Positions 34,818 through 43,315 of a stretch of 64,000 nucleotides of DNA are shown piece after piece. Numbering within the stretch: the first letter of the stretch is position 1; each line of letters starts with the position of its first letter. The notes under the pieces are model-generated. The model did no database searches. It had not been told where the DNA came from and worked only from the letters and a program-made list of their open reading frames with translations. The DNA is from Flavobacterium sp. IB48. Its GTDB lineage: Bacteria; Bacteroidota; Bacteroidia; Flavobacteriales; Flavobacteriaceae. Location of the stretch: NCBI RefSeq assembly GCF_016405855.1, contig NZ_JAEFCA010000004.1:406075-470074 (forward strand), read 5' to 3'. Made by a program: the position numbers and the translations under genes.

Positions 34818-36330
34818 ATGAGAACTGAGTAACGTTTTTCAAATTATCAGGGAAATAAAGTTCTGACAAGTTGGTAAACTCATCTCCTCTCATGAAAATA
34901 TTAATGTCAACATCTGCAAATGATGTTTTTCCTGCTGCTGCTAAAAGCTCATTTGCAGCATGAAGCGTATTTTTATGGAAGTGATACACTCTTTCAGATT
35001 TGTCTGTGACTACCAAACCTTTCATTAGCATTTTGTTTTGTGTTGCGACTCCCGTTGGACATTCGTTATTATGACAACGTAAAGCTTGAATGCAACCTAA
35101 AGAAAACATAAATCCTCTTGCGCTGTTGCACATATCTGCTCCAAGTGCAATGGCATGTAAAATAGAATAACCCGAAATGATTTTTCCGCTTCCAATAATG
35201 CGCATTTTATCACGAATACCTAAGCGCACTAAAGTTTTATTTACAAAGATCAATGCAGGTTCAAAAGGCATTCCGACACCATCTGCAAATTCAAGCGGAG
35301 CAGCTCCAGTTCCGCCTTCTGCGCCATCAACGGTAATGAAATCGGGATAAGTGTCTTCATTGATCATCTCTTGGCAGATTGCTTCAAACTCCTCAGTATT
35401 GCCAATACATAATTTAAATCCGATTGGTTTTCCGTTAGATAACTCGCGTAATTGTTTAATAAACTGAATTAGTCCATTGGCATCAGAAAAAGCATGATGG
35501 CCTGGAGGAGAAAGAATCATAGTGTGTGGGACAACGCCTCTAATTTTAGCAATCTGTTCTGTGTTTTTAGCTGCAGGCAACACACCTCCATGACCTGGTT
35601 TTGCACCTTGAGAAATTTTAATCTCGATCATCTTTACATTTGGAAGATTTGCTTTTTCTGAGAAATTTTCTGGACTAAAATTTCCTTCGGCATCACGACA
35701 GCCAAAATATCCTGTACCAATCTGCCAAGTAATATCTCCGCCTCCGGCAAGGTGAAATTCAGTTAATCCACCTTCTCCTGTGTTTTGGTAGAAATTTCCT
35801 TTTTTTGCTCCAATATTAATGGCGCGAACTGCATGTTCGCTCAGTGAACCGAAACTCATTGCCGAAACGTTAAATAAAGAAGCAGAATAAGGTTGTTTGC
35901 AATCTTTTCCTCCAACTAATACACGAGGTAATTCTTCGTTTACTTTTGCAGGAAAAATAGAATGCTTGATTCCTTCGTAGTTTTCAGTATTTAAGTTTAA
36001 TTGTGTTCCAAATGGAGTGCTCGAATCAATATTTTTAGCTCTTTGATACACTAAAGAACGCTGGTTTCTTGAAAAAGGTTTTCCGTCTGTAGATCTTTCA
36101 ATAAAATATTGCTGAATCTCAGGCGCGATCATTTCAAATAAATATCTGAAATAACCTAGAACAGGAAAGTTTCTTAAAATAGCGTGTTTTTCTTGAGATG
36201 CATTATAAACTCCTACAATTAGTAAGATTGGAATAATAAATACGAGCAAATAACCTCGTCCAGTATAGTAATGAATTGCAGCAACAATTAGAAACAATAA
36301 GAATCCGTAAATAAAGAATTTTTTTCTCAT
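34816..36330 (-). CDS. FMN-binding glutamate synthase-like protein
   Basis: A 504-residue protein with two N-terminal membrane helices (residues about 5-22 and 24-42), then the central FMN and Fe-S part of glutamate synthase large subunit. Visible signatures are MSFGSLSEHAVRAIN, ISQGAKPGHGGVLP, TVDGAEGGTGAAPLEFAD and the Cys cluster in GCIQALRCHNNECPTG (3Fe-4S type). It lacks the glutaminase domain and the GXGXG C-terminal domain, so it is about one third of a full GltB. The enzyme may catalyse a flavin oxidoreduction on a membrane-near substrate; the true reaction is not known. The NYN-LOTUS gene lies 36 nt upstream on the same strand. Confidence 0.88.
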   Translation of the reverse strand: MRKKFFIYGFLLFLIVAAIHYYTGRGYLLVFIIPILLIVGVYNASQEKHAILRNFPVLGYFRYLFEMIAPEIQQYFIERSTDGKPFSRNQRSLVYQRAKNIDSSTPFGTQLNLNTENYEGIKHSIFPAKVNEELPRVLVGGKDCKQPYSASLFNVSAMSFGSLSEHAVRAINIGAKKGNFYQNTGEGGLTEFHLAGGGDITWQIGTGYFGCRDAEGNFSPENFSEKANLPNVKMIEIKISQGAKPGHGGVLPAAKNTEQIAKIRGVVPHTMILSPPGHHAFSDANGLIQFIKQLRELSNGKPIGFKLCIGNTEEFEAICQEMINEDTYPDFITVDGAEGGTGAAPLEFADGVGMPFEPALIFVNKTLVRLGIRDKMRIIGSGKIISGYSILHAIALGADMCNSARGFMFSLGCIQALRCHNNECPTGVATQNKMLMKGLVVTDKSERVYHFHKNTLHAANELLAAAGKTSFADVDINIFMRGDEFTNLSELYFPDNLKNVTQFS

Positions 36331-36366
36331 GTTTTTAAAAAATTAAATAGGTAATAAATGTGATAA

Positions 36367-37146
36367 TTAGTTGAATCTTAGACGTACATAAACGTGTTTG
36401 ATTCCTTTTTTGTCTGACTCTCTTTCGTCGATTTCCAGAATATCAGTCAATGATTTAAGCATCGGAGTCAATTTAGAGAAACCATAGTTTCGAGGGTCAA
36501 ATTCGGGTTTTTTCTTGACGATCAGATTCCCGACATCACCAAGAAATGCCCAACCATCGTCATCTTCAATATCTTCGATTGTAGCCTCAATAAGTTCAAT
36601 GGTTTGTTTGTCAATTTTATGAAGTGCTTTCTCGGCAGGTTTTTCAATTGGCTTTTTGGTATCGGTAGTGGTTGTTTTAGGTTTTTTCTTTTGAATAGCT
36701 CCATCCAAAACCTCAATATAAATAAATCGGTCGCAGGCCACAATAAACGAGTTTGGCGTTTTCTTTTCTCCAATGCCAATTACTTTCATACCCGATTCAC
36801 GAAGCCGAATGGCAAGACGTGTAAAATCGCTGTCGCTGGAAACAATGCAAAAACCATCTAATTTTCCAGAATAAAGCAAATCCATTGCATCAATAATTAG
36901 AGCAGAATCTGATGAGTTTTTTCCCACCGTGTAACTATATTGTTGAATAGGAGTAATAGCATGTTCTAATAAAACACCTTTCCAGCCATTTGCGTTTGGT
37001 TTTGTCCAATCGGCATAAATCCTTTTTGTAGTTGGCGTTCCAAGTTTTGCAATTTCTTCCATCATTCCTTTTACATTGCTATATGGCACATTGTCTGCAT
37101 CAATAAGGACTGCCAGTTTTAAATCTTTTGAATTGCTTAAAGGCAT
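36367..37146 (-). CDS. NYN-domain (LabA-like PIN-fold) protein with a C-terminal LOTUS/OST-HTH domain
   Basis: A 259-residue soluble protein. Residues about 8-150 form a NYN domain with acidic residues typical of the metal site: VLIDADNVPYSN, then DSALIIDAMDLLYSG and CIVSSDSDFTRLAIRLR. A Lys/Pro/Thr-rich linker (155-180) leads to a LOTUS-like domain (about 185-259) with GWAFLGDVGNLIVKKKPEFDPRNYGFSKLTPML. NYN domains are predicted RNases, and LOTUS binds RNA or G-quadruplexes, so this is a likely RNA-directed nuclease. Its target is unknown. It may be cotranscribed with the glutamate synthase-like gene downstream. Confidence 0.9.
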   Translation of the reverse strand: MPLSNSKDLKLAVLIDADNVPYSNVKGMMEEIAKLGTPTTKRIYADWTKPNANGWKGVLLEHAITPIQQYSYTVGKNSSDSALIIDAMDLLYSGKLDGFCIVSSDSDFTRLAIRLRESGMKVIGIGEKKTPNSFIVACDRFIYIEVLDGAIQKKKPKTTTTDTKKPIEKPAEKALHKIDKQTIELIEATIEDIEDDDGWAFLGDVGNLIVKKKPEFDPRNYGFSKLTPMLKSLTDILEIDERESDKKGIKHVYVRLRFN

Positions 37147-37280
37147 TTGTTAAATATTTAAAATTTAATACTCTCAAAGTTAAAATTAAAATTGGGTTTT
37201 ATAAGAATTGAATGATGAATATGTGTAATTATTGGCACTAATTAGTTTCATTATAAATAATATTTGATCATTAGAAAAAT

Positions 37281-37306
37281 AATTAAAGATAAATTTGTCT
37301 TTTATT
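37281..37306. promoter_or_regulatory. Candidate operator (26-bp palindrome) in front of rrf2, overlapping the -33 box
   Basis: The arms are AATTAAAGAT (37281-37290) and GTCTTTTATT (37297-37306), separated by AAATTT. A -33 TTG (37295-37297) falls within it and a -7 TATCTTTG lies at 37318-37325 with a 20-bp spacer, so a bound protein would block polymerase. The same arms occur at 38397-38422 and 46212-46237. Confidence 0.7.
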
Positions 37307-37346
37307 TAAAACCTGTATATCTTTGTGTGGAATTAATTAGGGATGT

Positions 37347-37796
37347 ATGTTTTCAAAAGCGTGTGAGTACGGAATAAGAGCTTCAATATTTATTGCAACC
37401 AAATCGTCTAAAGGGATTAGGGTTGGAATAAAAGATGTTGCGAAAGAAATTGATTCGCCAGAACCATTTACAGCCAAGATTATGCAGGTTTTAACCAAAA
37501 GCGGCATAATTCATTCAACAAAAGGAGTTGGGGGCGGATTTGAAGTTTCGCCCGAAGCATCGAAAAAAATAAAGTTAATTCAGATTGTTGATGCTATTGA
37601 TGGAAACAAAATTTACAGCGGTTGTGGAATCGGATTAAAAGAATGCTCAGAAGAACATCCTTGCCCAGTTCATCACGAGTTTAAGAAAATAAGAGGACTG
37701 CTGTTAGAAATGCTTAAAAATACAACTTTAGAACAGTTAGCTTCTGATGTGAAATCGGGAGATTTCTTTCTTAAAGCGACAAATGCGAACAATTAA
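37347..37796 (+). CDS. Rrf2 family regulator, NsrR-like, probable NO sensor
   Basis: A 149-residue transcription regulator. An N-terminal winged helix-turn-helix (EYGIRASIFIAT, then IKDVAKEIDSPEPFTAKIMQVLTKSGII) is followed by GVGGGFEVS and a C-terminal region with Cys93, Cys100 and Cys106 (SGCGIGLKECSEEHPCPVHH). This three-Cys arrangement matches NsrR/IscR-type Fe-S cluster binding, and the adjacent genes are for NO handling, so an NO-sensing [Fe-S] repressor is likely. Its own promoter carries the palindrome it probably recognises. The azurin gene begins 20 nt after its stop. Confidence 0.9.
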   Translation: MFSKACEYGIRASIFIATKSSKGIRVGIKDVAKEIDSPEPFTAKIMQVLTKSGIIHSTKGVGGGFEVSPEASKKIKLIQIVDAIDGNKIYSGCGIGLKECSEEHPCPVHHEFKKIRGLLLEMLKNTTLEQLASDVKSGDFFLKATNANN

Positions 37797-37816
37797 TATT
37801 ATTAAATATCTTAAAA

Positions 37817-38344
37817 ATGAATACAAAAACCAAAATTTCAGTACTAATCCTAATGGGATTTTTAGCAGTTACTTCTTGCGGTAAAAAAGAAACTACTCCA
37901 GCTGAACCGACAGAAACAACCGAAACTTCTACTGAAGGCGAACAAGCTCCAGCGGCTGCAGCCACAGAAGAAAATGTTTTAGTTATTGAAGGAAATGACC
38001 AAATGCAATTTAATGTAAATGAATTGAAAGCTGTTGCCGGAAAACCAATCAAATTGACTTTGAAACACGTTGGTAAAATCCCGAAAGAAGCAATGGGACA
38101 TAATTTAGTGATTTTGCAAGAAGGAACAGACCAAGCAGCTTTTGCTTTAAAAGCGAATGATGCCAAAGCAACTGATTATATTCCTGAATCTGAAAAAGCT
38201 TCAATCATTGCACATACTAAATTAATTGGTGGTGGAGAAGAAGATACAATCGAGTTTACAATTGATAAAAAAGGATCATATCCATTTATTTGTTCTTTCC
38301 CTGGTCACGTAGCCATGATGAAAGGTATGCTAATTGTAGAGTAA
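37817..38344 (+). CDS. Azurin, lipoprotein-anchored blue copper protein
   Basis: A 175-residue protein. Lipobox residues lead to Cys21, then a Thr/Glu/Ala-rich linker of about 30 residues and the cupredoxin domain. Type 1 copper ligands fit His95 (GHNLVIL), Cys159 and His164 and Met168 (FICSFPGHVAMMKG) with azurin spacing. It is a periplasm-facing single-electron carrier, probably donating electrons to the NirK protein of this locus. It lies between the Rrf2 regulator and the NO reductase gene and has its own terminator at 38351. Confidence 0.93.
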   Translation: MNTKTKISVLILMGFLAVTSCGKKETTPAEPTETTETSTEGEQAPAAAATEENVLVIEGNDQMQFNVNELKAVAGKPIKLTLKHVGKIPKEAMGHNLVILQEGTDQAAFALKANDAKATDYIPESEKASIIAHTKLIGGGEEDTIEFTIDKKGSYPFICSFPGHVAMMKGMLIVE

Positions 38345-38350
38345 ATAATC

Positions 38351-38389
38351 AAAAGCTCCAAATGCTGTAACTGGCTTTGGAGTTTTTTT
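38351..38389 (+). terminator. Terminator after the azurin gene
   Basis: Stem CTCCAAA with TTTGGAG, extended by G-U and A-T pairs, and a T run. It separates the rrf2-azurin transcript from norB. Confidence 0.7.
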
Positions 38390-38396
38390 AAAAACT

Positions 38397-38422
38397 AATA
38401 AAGGATAAAAATGTCTTTTATT
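38397..38422. promoter_or_regulatory. Candidate operator in front of norB
   Basis: Arms AATAAAGGAT (38397-38406) and GTCTTTTATT (38413-38422) with a 6-bp spacer AAAAAT. The right arm is identical to that of the rrf2 operator. It ends 13 nt before the norB ATG. A convincing -33/-7 pair is not seen here. Confidence 0.65.
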
Positions 38423-38435
38423 GAATGGGAAAAGA

Positions 38436-40670
38436 ATGAAAAGAGAAAAAAAATTATGGCTGGTTTTTGCATTGGTAATGAGTATATCATTTGCAGTGCT
38501 GGGTTATTATGGTTACGAAATCTATCAGCAGGCACCACCAGTTCCGAAAGAAATTGTAACCGATTCTGGTAAAGCCGTTTTTAGCGGAAGCGAAATTAAA
38601 GACGGACAAAATATCTGGCAAAGTATAGGTGGCCAGGAAGTGGGATCTATCTGGGGACACGGCGCTTATGTGGCCCCAGACTGGACCGCAGATTGGTTGC
38701 ATAGAGAAGCCGTTTTTATATTGGATATTTATGCTAAGAAAGATTTTAATCAAAAATATGATGAATTAGACGCCGAAAAACAATCGGCTCTTAAGGTTCG
38801 TTTGCAGAAAGATTTAAGAACCAATCGATACGATGCTGAGACAGGAGTGCTCACCATTTCGGAAAATCGTTTGGCCGCAATTGAGTATTTAAGCGAATAT
38901 TATAAAGGACTTTTTACAAATGATCCTCAATTTGATAAGTTGAGAGAAGAATATGCGATTCCGAAAAACTCGATTAAAGATGTGGAGAGAATGCATAAAA
39001 TGAATGCCTTTTTCTTTTGGGCAACTTGGGCAACAGTTACCAATCGTCCTAATGGAGATATTTCGTATACACACAACTGGCCGTCAGATGAATTGGTTGG
39101 GAATAAAGCAACAACAGAACTTTTGGCTTGGTCTGGAGTAAGCATAATTTTATTGATTTTAAGCGTTGGAATCTTAGTTTTCTATCATGCAAAATCGGGT
39201 GAAGAAGAAGAATTTCCGCTTCCAAAAGAAGATCCATTGATTAAGCAAGGCAAAACCAAATCTATGGGCTTGGTGACCAAATATTTCTGGATTGTAAGTT
39301 TGCTGATGGTTCTGCAAATGGTTTTCGGAATTATAACAGCGCATTATGGAGTGGAAGGAAATGGTTTATACGGAATCCCGATTGATAAAATCCTGCCTTA
39401 TGCTGTAACGCGTACATGGCACACACAATTGGCGATTTTCTGGATTGCTACAGCTTGGTTGGCAACAGGATTGTATATTGCTCCAGCTGTTTCGGGGAAA
39501 GATCCTAAATTTCAATGTTTTGGTGTCAATTTCTTGTTTGTTGCACTGTTGATTATTGTTTTAGGTTCTATGGCTGGACAATGGTTTGGAGTAATGCAGA
39601 AATTAAATTTAGTTCAAAATTTCTGGTTCGGACATCAAGGTTATGAATATGTTGATTTAGGTCGTTTCTGGCAGATTTTCCTTTTAGTTGGACTGTTTTT
39701 ATGGTTGGCTTTAATGATTCGTCCGTTACTTCCAGTTTTAAAGAAAAAAACAGAAGAGAAAAACTTAATCATTTTGTTTTTAGTTTCTTGTACTGCAATC
39801 GCCATGTTTTACGGAGCTGGATTAATGTGGGGAAGACAGACTAATTTAGCAATTGCCGAATATTGGAGATGGTGGGTAGTTCATCTTTGGGTTGAAGGTT
39901 TCTTCGAAGTTTTTGCAACAGTTGTAATTGCGTTCTTGTTTGTTCGTTTGGGATTATTGAAAACGAAAACAGCGACTTTAAATGTACTTTTTGCAACCAT
40001 TATTTTCATGTCTGGAGGTATTTTAGGAACATTTCATCACCTGTATTTTTCAGGAACACCAACGGCGATTATGGCTTTAGGAGCAACATTTAGCGCTTTA
40101 GAAGTGGTTCCGTTAACATTAATAGGTTTTGAAGCGTATCAAAACTATAAAATCTCGAAATCAACGCAATGGATTGCAGATTACAAATGGCCAATTTACT
40201 TTATGATTTCTGTAGCGTTTTGGAATTTCCTTGGTGCTGGAATTTTCGGATTCATTATTAATCCACCAATTGCCTTGTATTATGTTCAAGGATTAAACAC
40301 AACGCCTTTACATGGACACACTGCATTGTTCGGAGTTTACGGAATGCTTGGAATTGGTTTAGTATTATTCGTGTTGAGAAGTTTATATAGAAATGTAAGC
40401 TGGAATACAAAACTGCTTAAAATTACTTTCTGGTCTTTAAATATTGGTTTATTTCTAATGGCAATCTTGAGTTTATTACCAATTGGAGTTTGGCAGGCAA
40501 TTGAAAGTATTAGTCACGGAATGTGGTATGCTCGTTCATCAGAATTAATGCAGCAGCCAGCAATGATTACTTTAAAATGGCTTCGCGCCATTGGAGATTC
40601 AATTTTCGGAATCGGGTTTATAACGATGGCCTGGTTTGTATTTGAACTGACATTAAAAAACAAAAAATAA
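38436..40670 (+). CDS. norB: Quinol-dependent nitric oxide reductase (qNOR, single-subunit NorB)
   Basis: A 744-residue integral membrane enzyme that reduces two NO to N2O with electrons from quinol. The N-terminal extension (residues about 30-210: GQNIWQSIGGQEVGSIWGHGAYVAPDWTADW) marks the quinol type with a built-in NorC-like domain that lacks a heme c motif. The remaining part is a 12-14 TM heme-copper-type core with conserved His such as in TWHTQLAIFW, HLWVEGFFEVFATV and FHHLYFSG. I choose the ATG at 38436; an in-frame TTG at 38421 lies in the operator. The ric gene follows 25 nt later in the same transcript. Confidence 0.96.
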   Translation: MKREKKLWLVFALVMSISFAVLGYYGYEIYQQAPPVPKEIVTDSGKAVFSGSEIKDGQNIWQSIGGQEVGSIWGHGAYVAPDWTADWLHREAVFILDIYAKKDFNQKYDELDAEKQSALKVRLQKDLRTNRYDAETGVLTISENRLAAIEYLSEYYKGLFTNDPQFDKLREEYAIPKNSIKDVERMHKMNAFFFWATWATVTNRPNGDISYTHNWPSDELVGNKATTELLAWSGVSIILLILSVGILVFYHAKSGEEEEFPLPKEDPLIKQGKTKSMGLVTKYFWIVSLLMVLQMVFGIITAHYGVEGNGLYGIPIDKILPYAVTRTWHTQLAIFWIATAWLATGLYIAPAVSGKDPKFQCFGVNFLFVALLIIVLGSMAGQWFGVMQKLNLVQNFWFGHQGYEYVDLGRFWQIFLLVGLFLWLALMIRPLLPVLKKKTEEKNLIILFLVSCTAIAMFYGAGLMWGRQTNLAIAEYWRWWVVHLWVEGFFEVFATVVIAFLFVRLGLLKTKTATLNVLFATIIFMSGGILGTFHHLYFSGTPTAIMALGATFSALEVVPLTLIGFEAYQNYKISKSTQWIADYKWPIYFMISVAFWNFLGAGIFGFIINPPIALYYVQGLNTTPLHGHTALFGVYGMLGIGLVLFVLRSLYRNVSWNTKLLKITFWSLNIGLFLMAILSLLPIGVWQAIESISHGMWYARSSELMQQPAMITLKWLRAIGDSIFGIGFITMAWFVFELTLKNKK

Positions 40671-40695
40671 AACACAAAAATATAAATTGATTATC

Positions 40696-41427
40696 ATGGA
40701 AAATTTAAAAAACAAAACAATAGGATCTTTTGTGGCTGAGGATTTTAGAACGGCTGCAGTTTTTTCAAAATATAGAATAGATTTTTGCTGCAAAGGAAAC
40801 CGAACAGTAACCGAAGTATGCGAAAAGCAAAATATCGACGCAGATGCTTTATTGGAAAATGTGCTGCAAGTTGTACAATCAGAAAATAGTGGAAGCATTG
40901 ATTTCAATTCATGGCCATTAGATTTATTGGCAGATTATATTGAGAAAACACATCACCGATATGTAGAAGAAAAAATAAACGTTTTATTGCCGTTTTTAGA
41001 TAAATTATGCAAGGTGCATGGAGCAAATCATCCTGAGTTATTTAAAATCAATGAATTGTTTATTGGCTGTGCAGGAGAATTATCTCAGCACATGAAAAAA
41101 GAAGAATTGATTTTATTTCCATTTGTAAAAAGAATGGTTAAAACCAAAGAATCAGACGGGATTTTATCTCAGCCATCTTTTGTAACCGTTTCAAATCCGA
41201 TTGCAATGATGATGCACGAACATGACAATGAGGGTGAACGTTTTAGAGAAATTGCAGAATTGACCAATAATTACACTCCGCCAGCAGATGCTTGTACGAC
41301 TTACAGAGTGACTTTTGCTATGCTGAAAGAGTTTGAAGCTGATTTACACAAGCATATTCATTTGGAAAATAATATCTTATTTCCAAAAGCTGTGACGCTA
41401 GAAAAAGACTTTATTGAAGTAGAATAA
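40696..41427 (+). CDS. ric: Iron-sulfur cluster repair di-iron protein Ric (ScdA/YtfE)
   Basis: A 243-residue cytoplasmic protein. An N-terminal ScdA domain with the paired cysteines DFCCKGN (Cys31-Cys32) precedes a hemerythrin-like four-helix bundle whose His/Glu ligands appear in KTHHRYVEEKI, SQHMKKEELILFP, MMHEHDNEGERF and LHKHIHLENNILFP. It repairs Fe-S clusters damaged by NO or oxidants. It follows norB directly, which fits an NO-stress role. The ATG at 40696 is preferred over the preceding in-frame TTG. Confidence 0.94.
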   Translation: MENLKNKTIGSFVAEDFRTAAVFSKYRIDFCCKGNRTVTEVCEKQNIDADALLENVLQVVQSENSGSIDFNSWPLDLLADYIEKTHHRYVEEKINVLLPFLDKLCKVHGANHPELFKINELFIGCAGELSQHMKKEELILFPFVKRMVKTKESDGILSQPSFVTVSNPIAMMMHEHDNEGERFREIAELTNNYTPPADACTTYRVTFAMLKEFEADLHKHIHLENNILFPKAVTLEKDFIEVE

Positions 41428-41447
41428 AGGTTAATTTTAATAGTTTG

Positions 41448-41499
41448 AAAACATCGGTAATAATCCTCTAAAATGATAATTATCGGTGTTTTATTTTTC
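41448..41499 (+). terminator. Terminator after norB-ric
   Basis: A 14-bp stem with wobble pairs (41448-41461 AAAACATCGGTAAT with 41479-41492 ATTATCGGTGTTTT), a 17-nt loop and a T-rich tail. Confidence 0.72.
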
Positions 41500-41609
41500 A
41501 AGAAATGTTATTTTTAATTGAAATTAAACATATAGAAACATAGATTTTGATTTTGAAAAAGGGTTTAAAAAGAAGTTAGTTTCCTCTTTATTTAACTTTT
41601 CGACAACGC

Positions 41610-41711
41610 TTGTCATTTCGAGGAACGAGAAATCTTCGCAAGTAACTCCGTCGCTAAAAGTCAATCTTTGTAGAGTTTCTCACGAAGATTTCTCGTTCCT
41701 CGAAATGACAA
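41610..41711. repeat. Perfect 29-bp inverted repeat (TTGTCATTTCGAGG family)
   Basis: The arms 41610-41638 and 41683-41711 are exact reverse complements, beginning TTGTCATTTCGAGGAACGAG and separated by 44 nt. The whole element is 102 bp. It looks like a dispersed palindromic element of flavobacteria. The rest of the 341-nt gap 41428-41768 holds only the ric terminator. Confidence 0.85.
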
Positions 41712-41768
41712 GATTGCGCAGAAAAAATAAAATCTACTTTTCTATGTGTTTAAAAAAATATTTTTAAA

Positions 41769-42992
41769 ATGAATTCTCAAAAAAGCTGGATACTTTGCTG
41801 TTTTTTTAATTTTCTGATTGCCTGTGTTTTCGGATTGTTAATGCGGTTTATGTATCTGTTTCCTTTAGATTTTTTAAATTATAGTTTTCTGCTTCATGCG
41901 CATTCGCATGTTGCCATGTTAGGCTGGGTTTATATGATCGTTTATGTTTTGGTGGTTCATTTTTTTATTCCAAAAGAAAAAAGCCAGAGACCAATTTATA
42001 ACCGTCTTTTTTGGCTGACGGAGTTTTCAGTTATCGGAATGATGATTGCTTTTCCAATTCAAGGATATGCTTTGTTTTCGATTGTATTTTCAACCATGCA
42101 TATTTTGCTGAGTTATGTTTTTTGCCGTTTGGTTTGGAAAGATTGTTTAAGAGATAAATCTCCATCGCAAAGACTTTTGTCGGTTTCGATTTTATTTATG
42201 GTTTTATCGACTTTAGGCGTTTGGTGTCTTGGCCCAGCTGTAAGCACATTAGGAAAACAAAGTGCTTTTTATCAGATAGCGATTCAGTTTTTTCTTCATT
42301 TTCAATTTAATGGCTGGTTTATATTGGCAATTTTAGCTTTGTTTTTAAAACAATTTCAAAATAAAATTGATGAGGTAAAGTTTAAGAAGTTTTACTTTCT
42401 AATGGTTGTTTCTACGTTACTGACGGTTTGTTTTCCAGTTCGCTGGTTTATAGAAAATGATGTTTTAAGTTATATTAATGTTTTGGGAGTTTTGATTCAG
42501 CTAGGAGCTTTTATTTATTTCTATAAAATGCTCCAACCTCAAATTAGTCATTTTAAAAGCACTTTAGATAAAACGACTAAAATGGTTTATGGTTTGGCAT
42601 TATGTTCTTTGTTTTTGAAAGTAGGAATTCAATTGCTGACTCTTTTTCCTAATCTGGCAGAAGTTTCACATCAAATCAGAAATTTTGTAATTGGATTTAT
42701 TCATTTAACGACTTTAGGAATTATAACAGGATTTTTGTTTGGAATTTTATTGCAGAATAAAATGCTTTCTGCTGATTCTTCAATATTAAAAATAGGAGTG
42801 AAGTGTTTTATTTCAGGATATATTTTTACAGAAGTTTTATTGTTTCTTCAAGGCTGGTTTTTCTTTTTTGGAGAAGGAGCAATTCCAGGATATTTTCAAA
42901 GTATTTTGATATTGAGTATTCTTTTGGTTTTGGGATTGGTTTTAATAATGGCATCACTAGTAAATTTTCATTCCAATAATTTCAATAAATAA
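41769..42992 (+). CDS. Polytopic membrane protein with heme-binding-like His motifs, in the NO cluster
   Basis: A 407-residue protein with about 12 predicted membrane helices. Conserved-looking histidines lie inside helices: HAHSHVAMLGW (His43, 45, 47) in TM2, HFQFNGWF (His177) and GFIHLTTLG (His312). This arrangement resembles NnrS and heme-copper oxidase subunit I-like proteins, suggesting heme binding. It sits between norB-ric and the nirK operon, so a role in NO metabolism or heme-enzyme assembly is plausible. I cannot name the family with confidence. No signal peptide, and no CXXCH. Confidence 0.72.
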   Translation: MNSQKSWILCCFFNFLIACVFGLLMRFMYLFPLDFLNYSFLLHAHSHVAMLGWVYMIVYVLVVHFFIPKEKSQRPIYNRLFWLTEFSVIGMMIAFPIQGYALFSIVFSTMHILLSYVFCRLVWKDCLRDKSPSQRLLSVSILFMVLSTLGVWCLGPAVSTLGKQSAFYQIAIQFFLHFQFNGWFILAILALFLKQFQNKIDEVKFKKFYFLMVVSTLLTVCFPVRWFIENDVLSYINVLGVLIQLGAFIYFYKMLQPQISHFKSTLDKTTKMVYGLALCSLFLKVGIQLLTLFPNLAEVSHQIRNFVIGFIHLTTLGIITGFLFGILLQNKMLSADSSILKIGVKCFISGYIFTEVLLFLQGWFFFFGEGAIPGYFQSILILSILLVLGLVLIMASLVNFHSNNFNK

Positions 42993-43227
42993 GTTCCGGA
43001 GAAATGATATATTTATAGAAGAGGGATGATAATATTATAAAGCTTCGGAGAAGCGAAATATGTATAGAAAACGTTTGGCGAAGATAAAAAGCTCCAGCGG
43101 AGCGACATATTTATAGAATCATATATTAGGATTGTAATTTGTTAACCTGATAAATATTTCGCTCCGCTGGAGCTTTCTATGTGGGTGATTTAGATTTTTC
43201 TATAAATATTTCGCTTCTCCGAAGCTT
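42993..43227. repeat. Hairpin-plus-tail repeats in facing orientations between convergent genes
   Basis: Direct units start at 42993 (degenerate, just after the stop codon), 43042 and 43091. Inverted units lie at 43149-43173 and 43197-43225. Each good unit has a 5-bp stem with 3-nt loop, GCTTC-GGA-GAAGC or GCTCC-AGC-GGAGC, followed by a conserved tail ATATTTATAGAA. The outer pair (43040-43070 with 43197-43227) matches at 30 of 31 positions, and the inner pair at 22 of 23. They fill most of the 323-nt gap; no other gene or terminator is seen. Confidence 0.8.
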
Positions 43228-43315
43228 AACTTAGCTTTTTAGATAAATAAAAAACAAGAGTCAACTTTATTTCTAAACTTGCTCTTGTTCCTTACTAATT
43301 AACCTATTTAAATAT

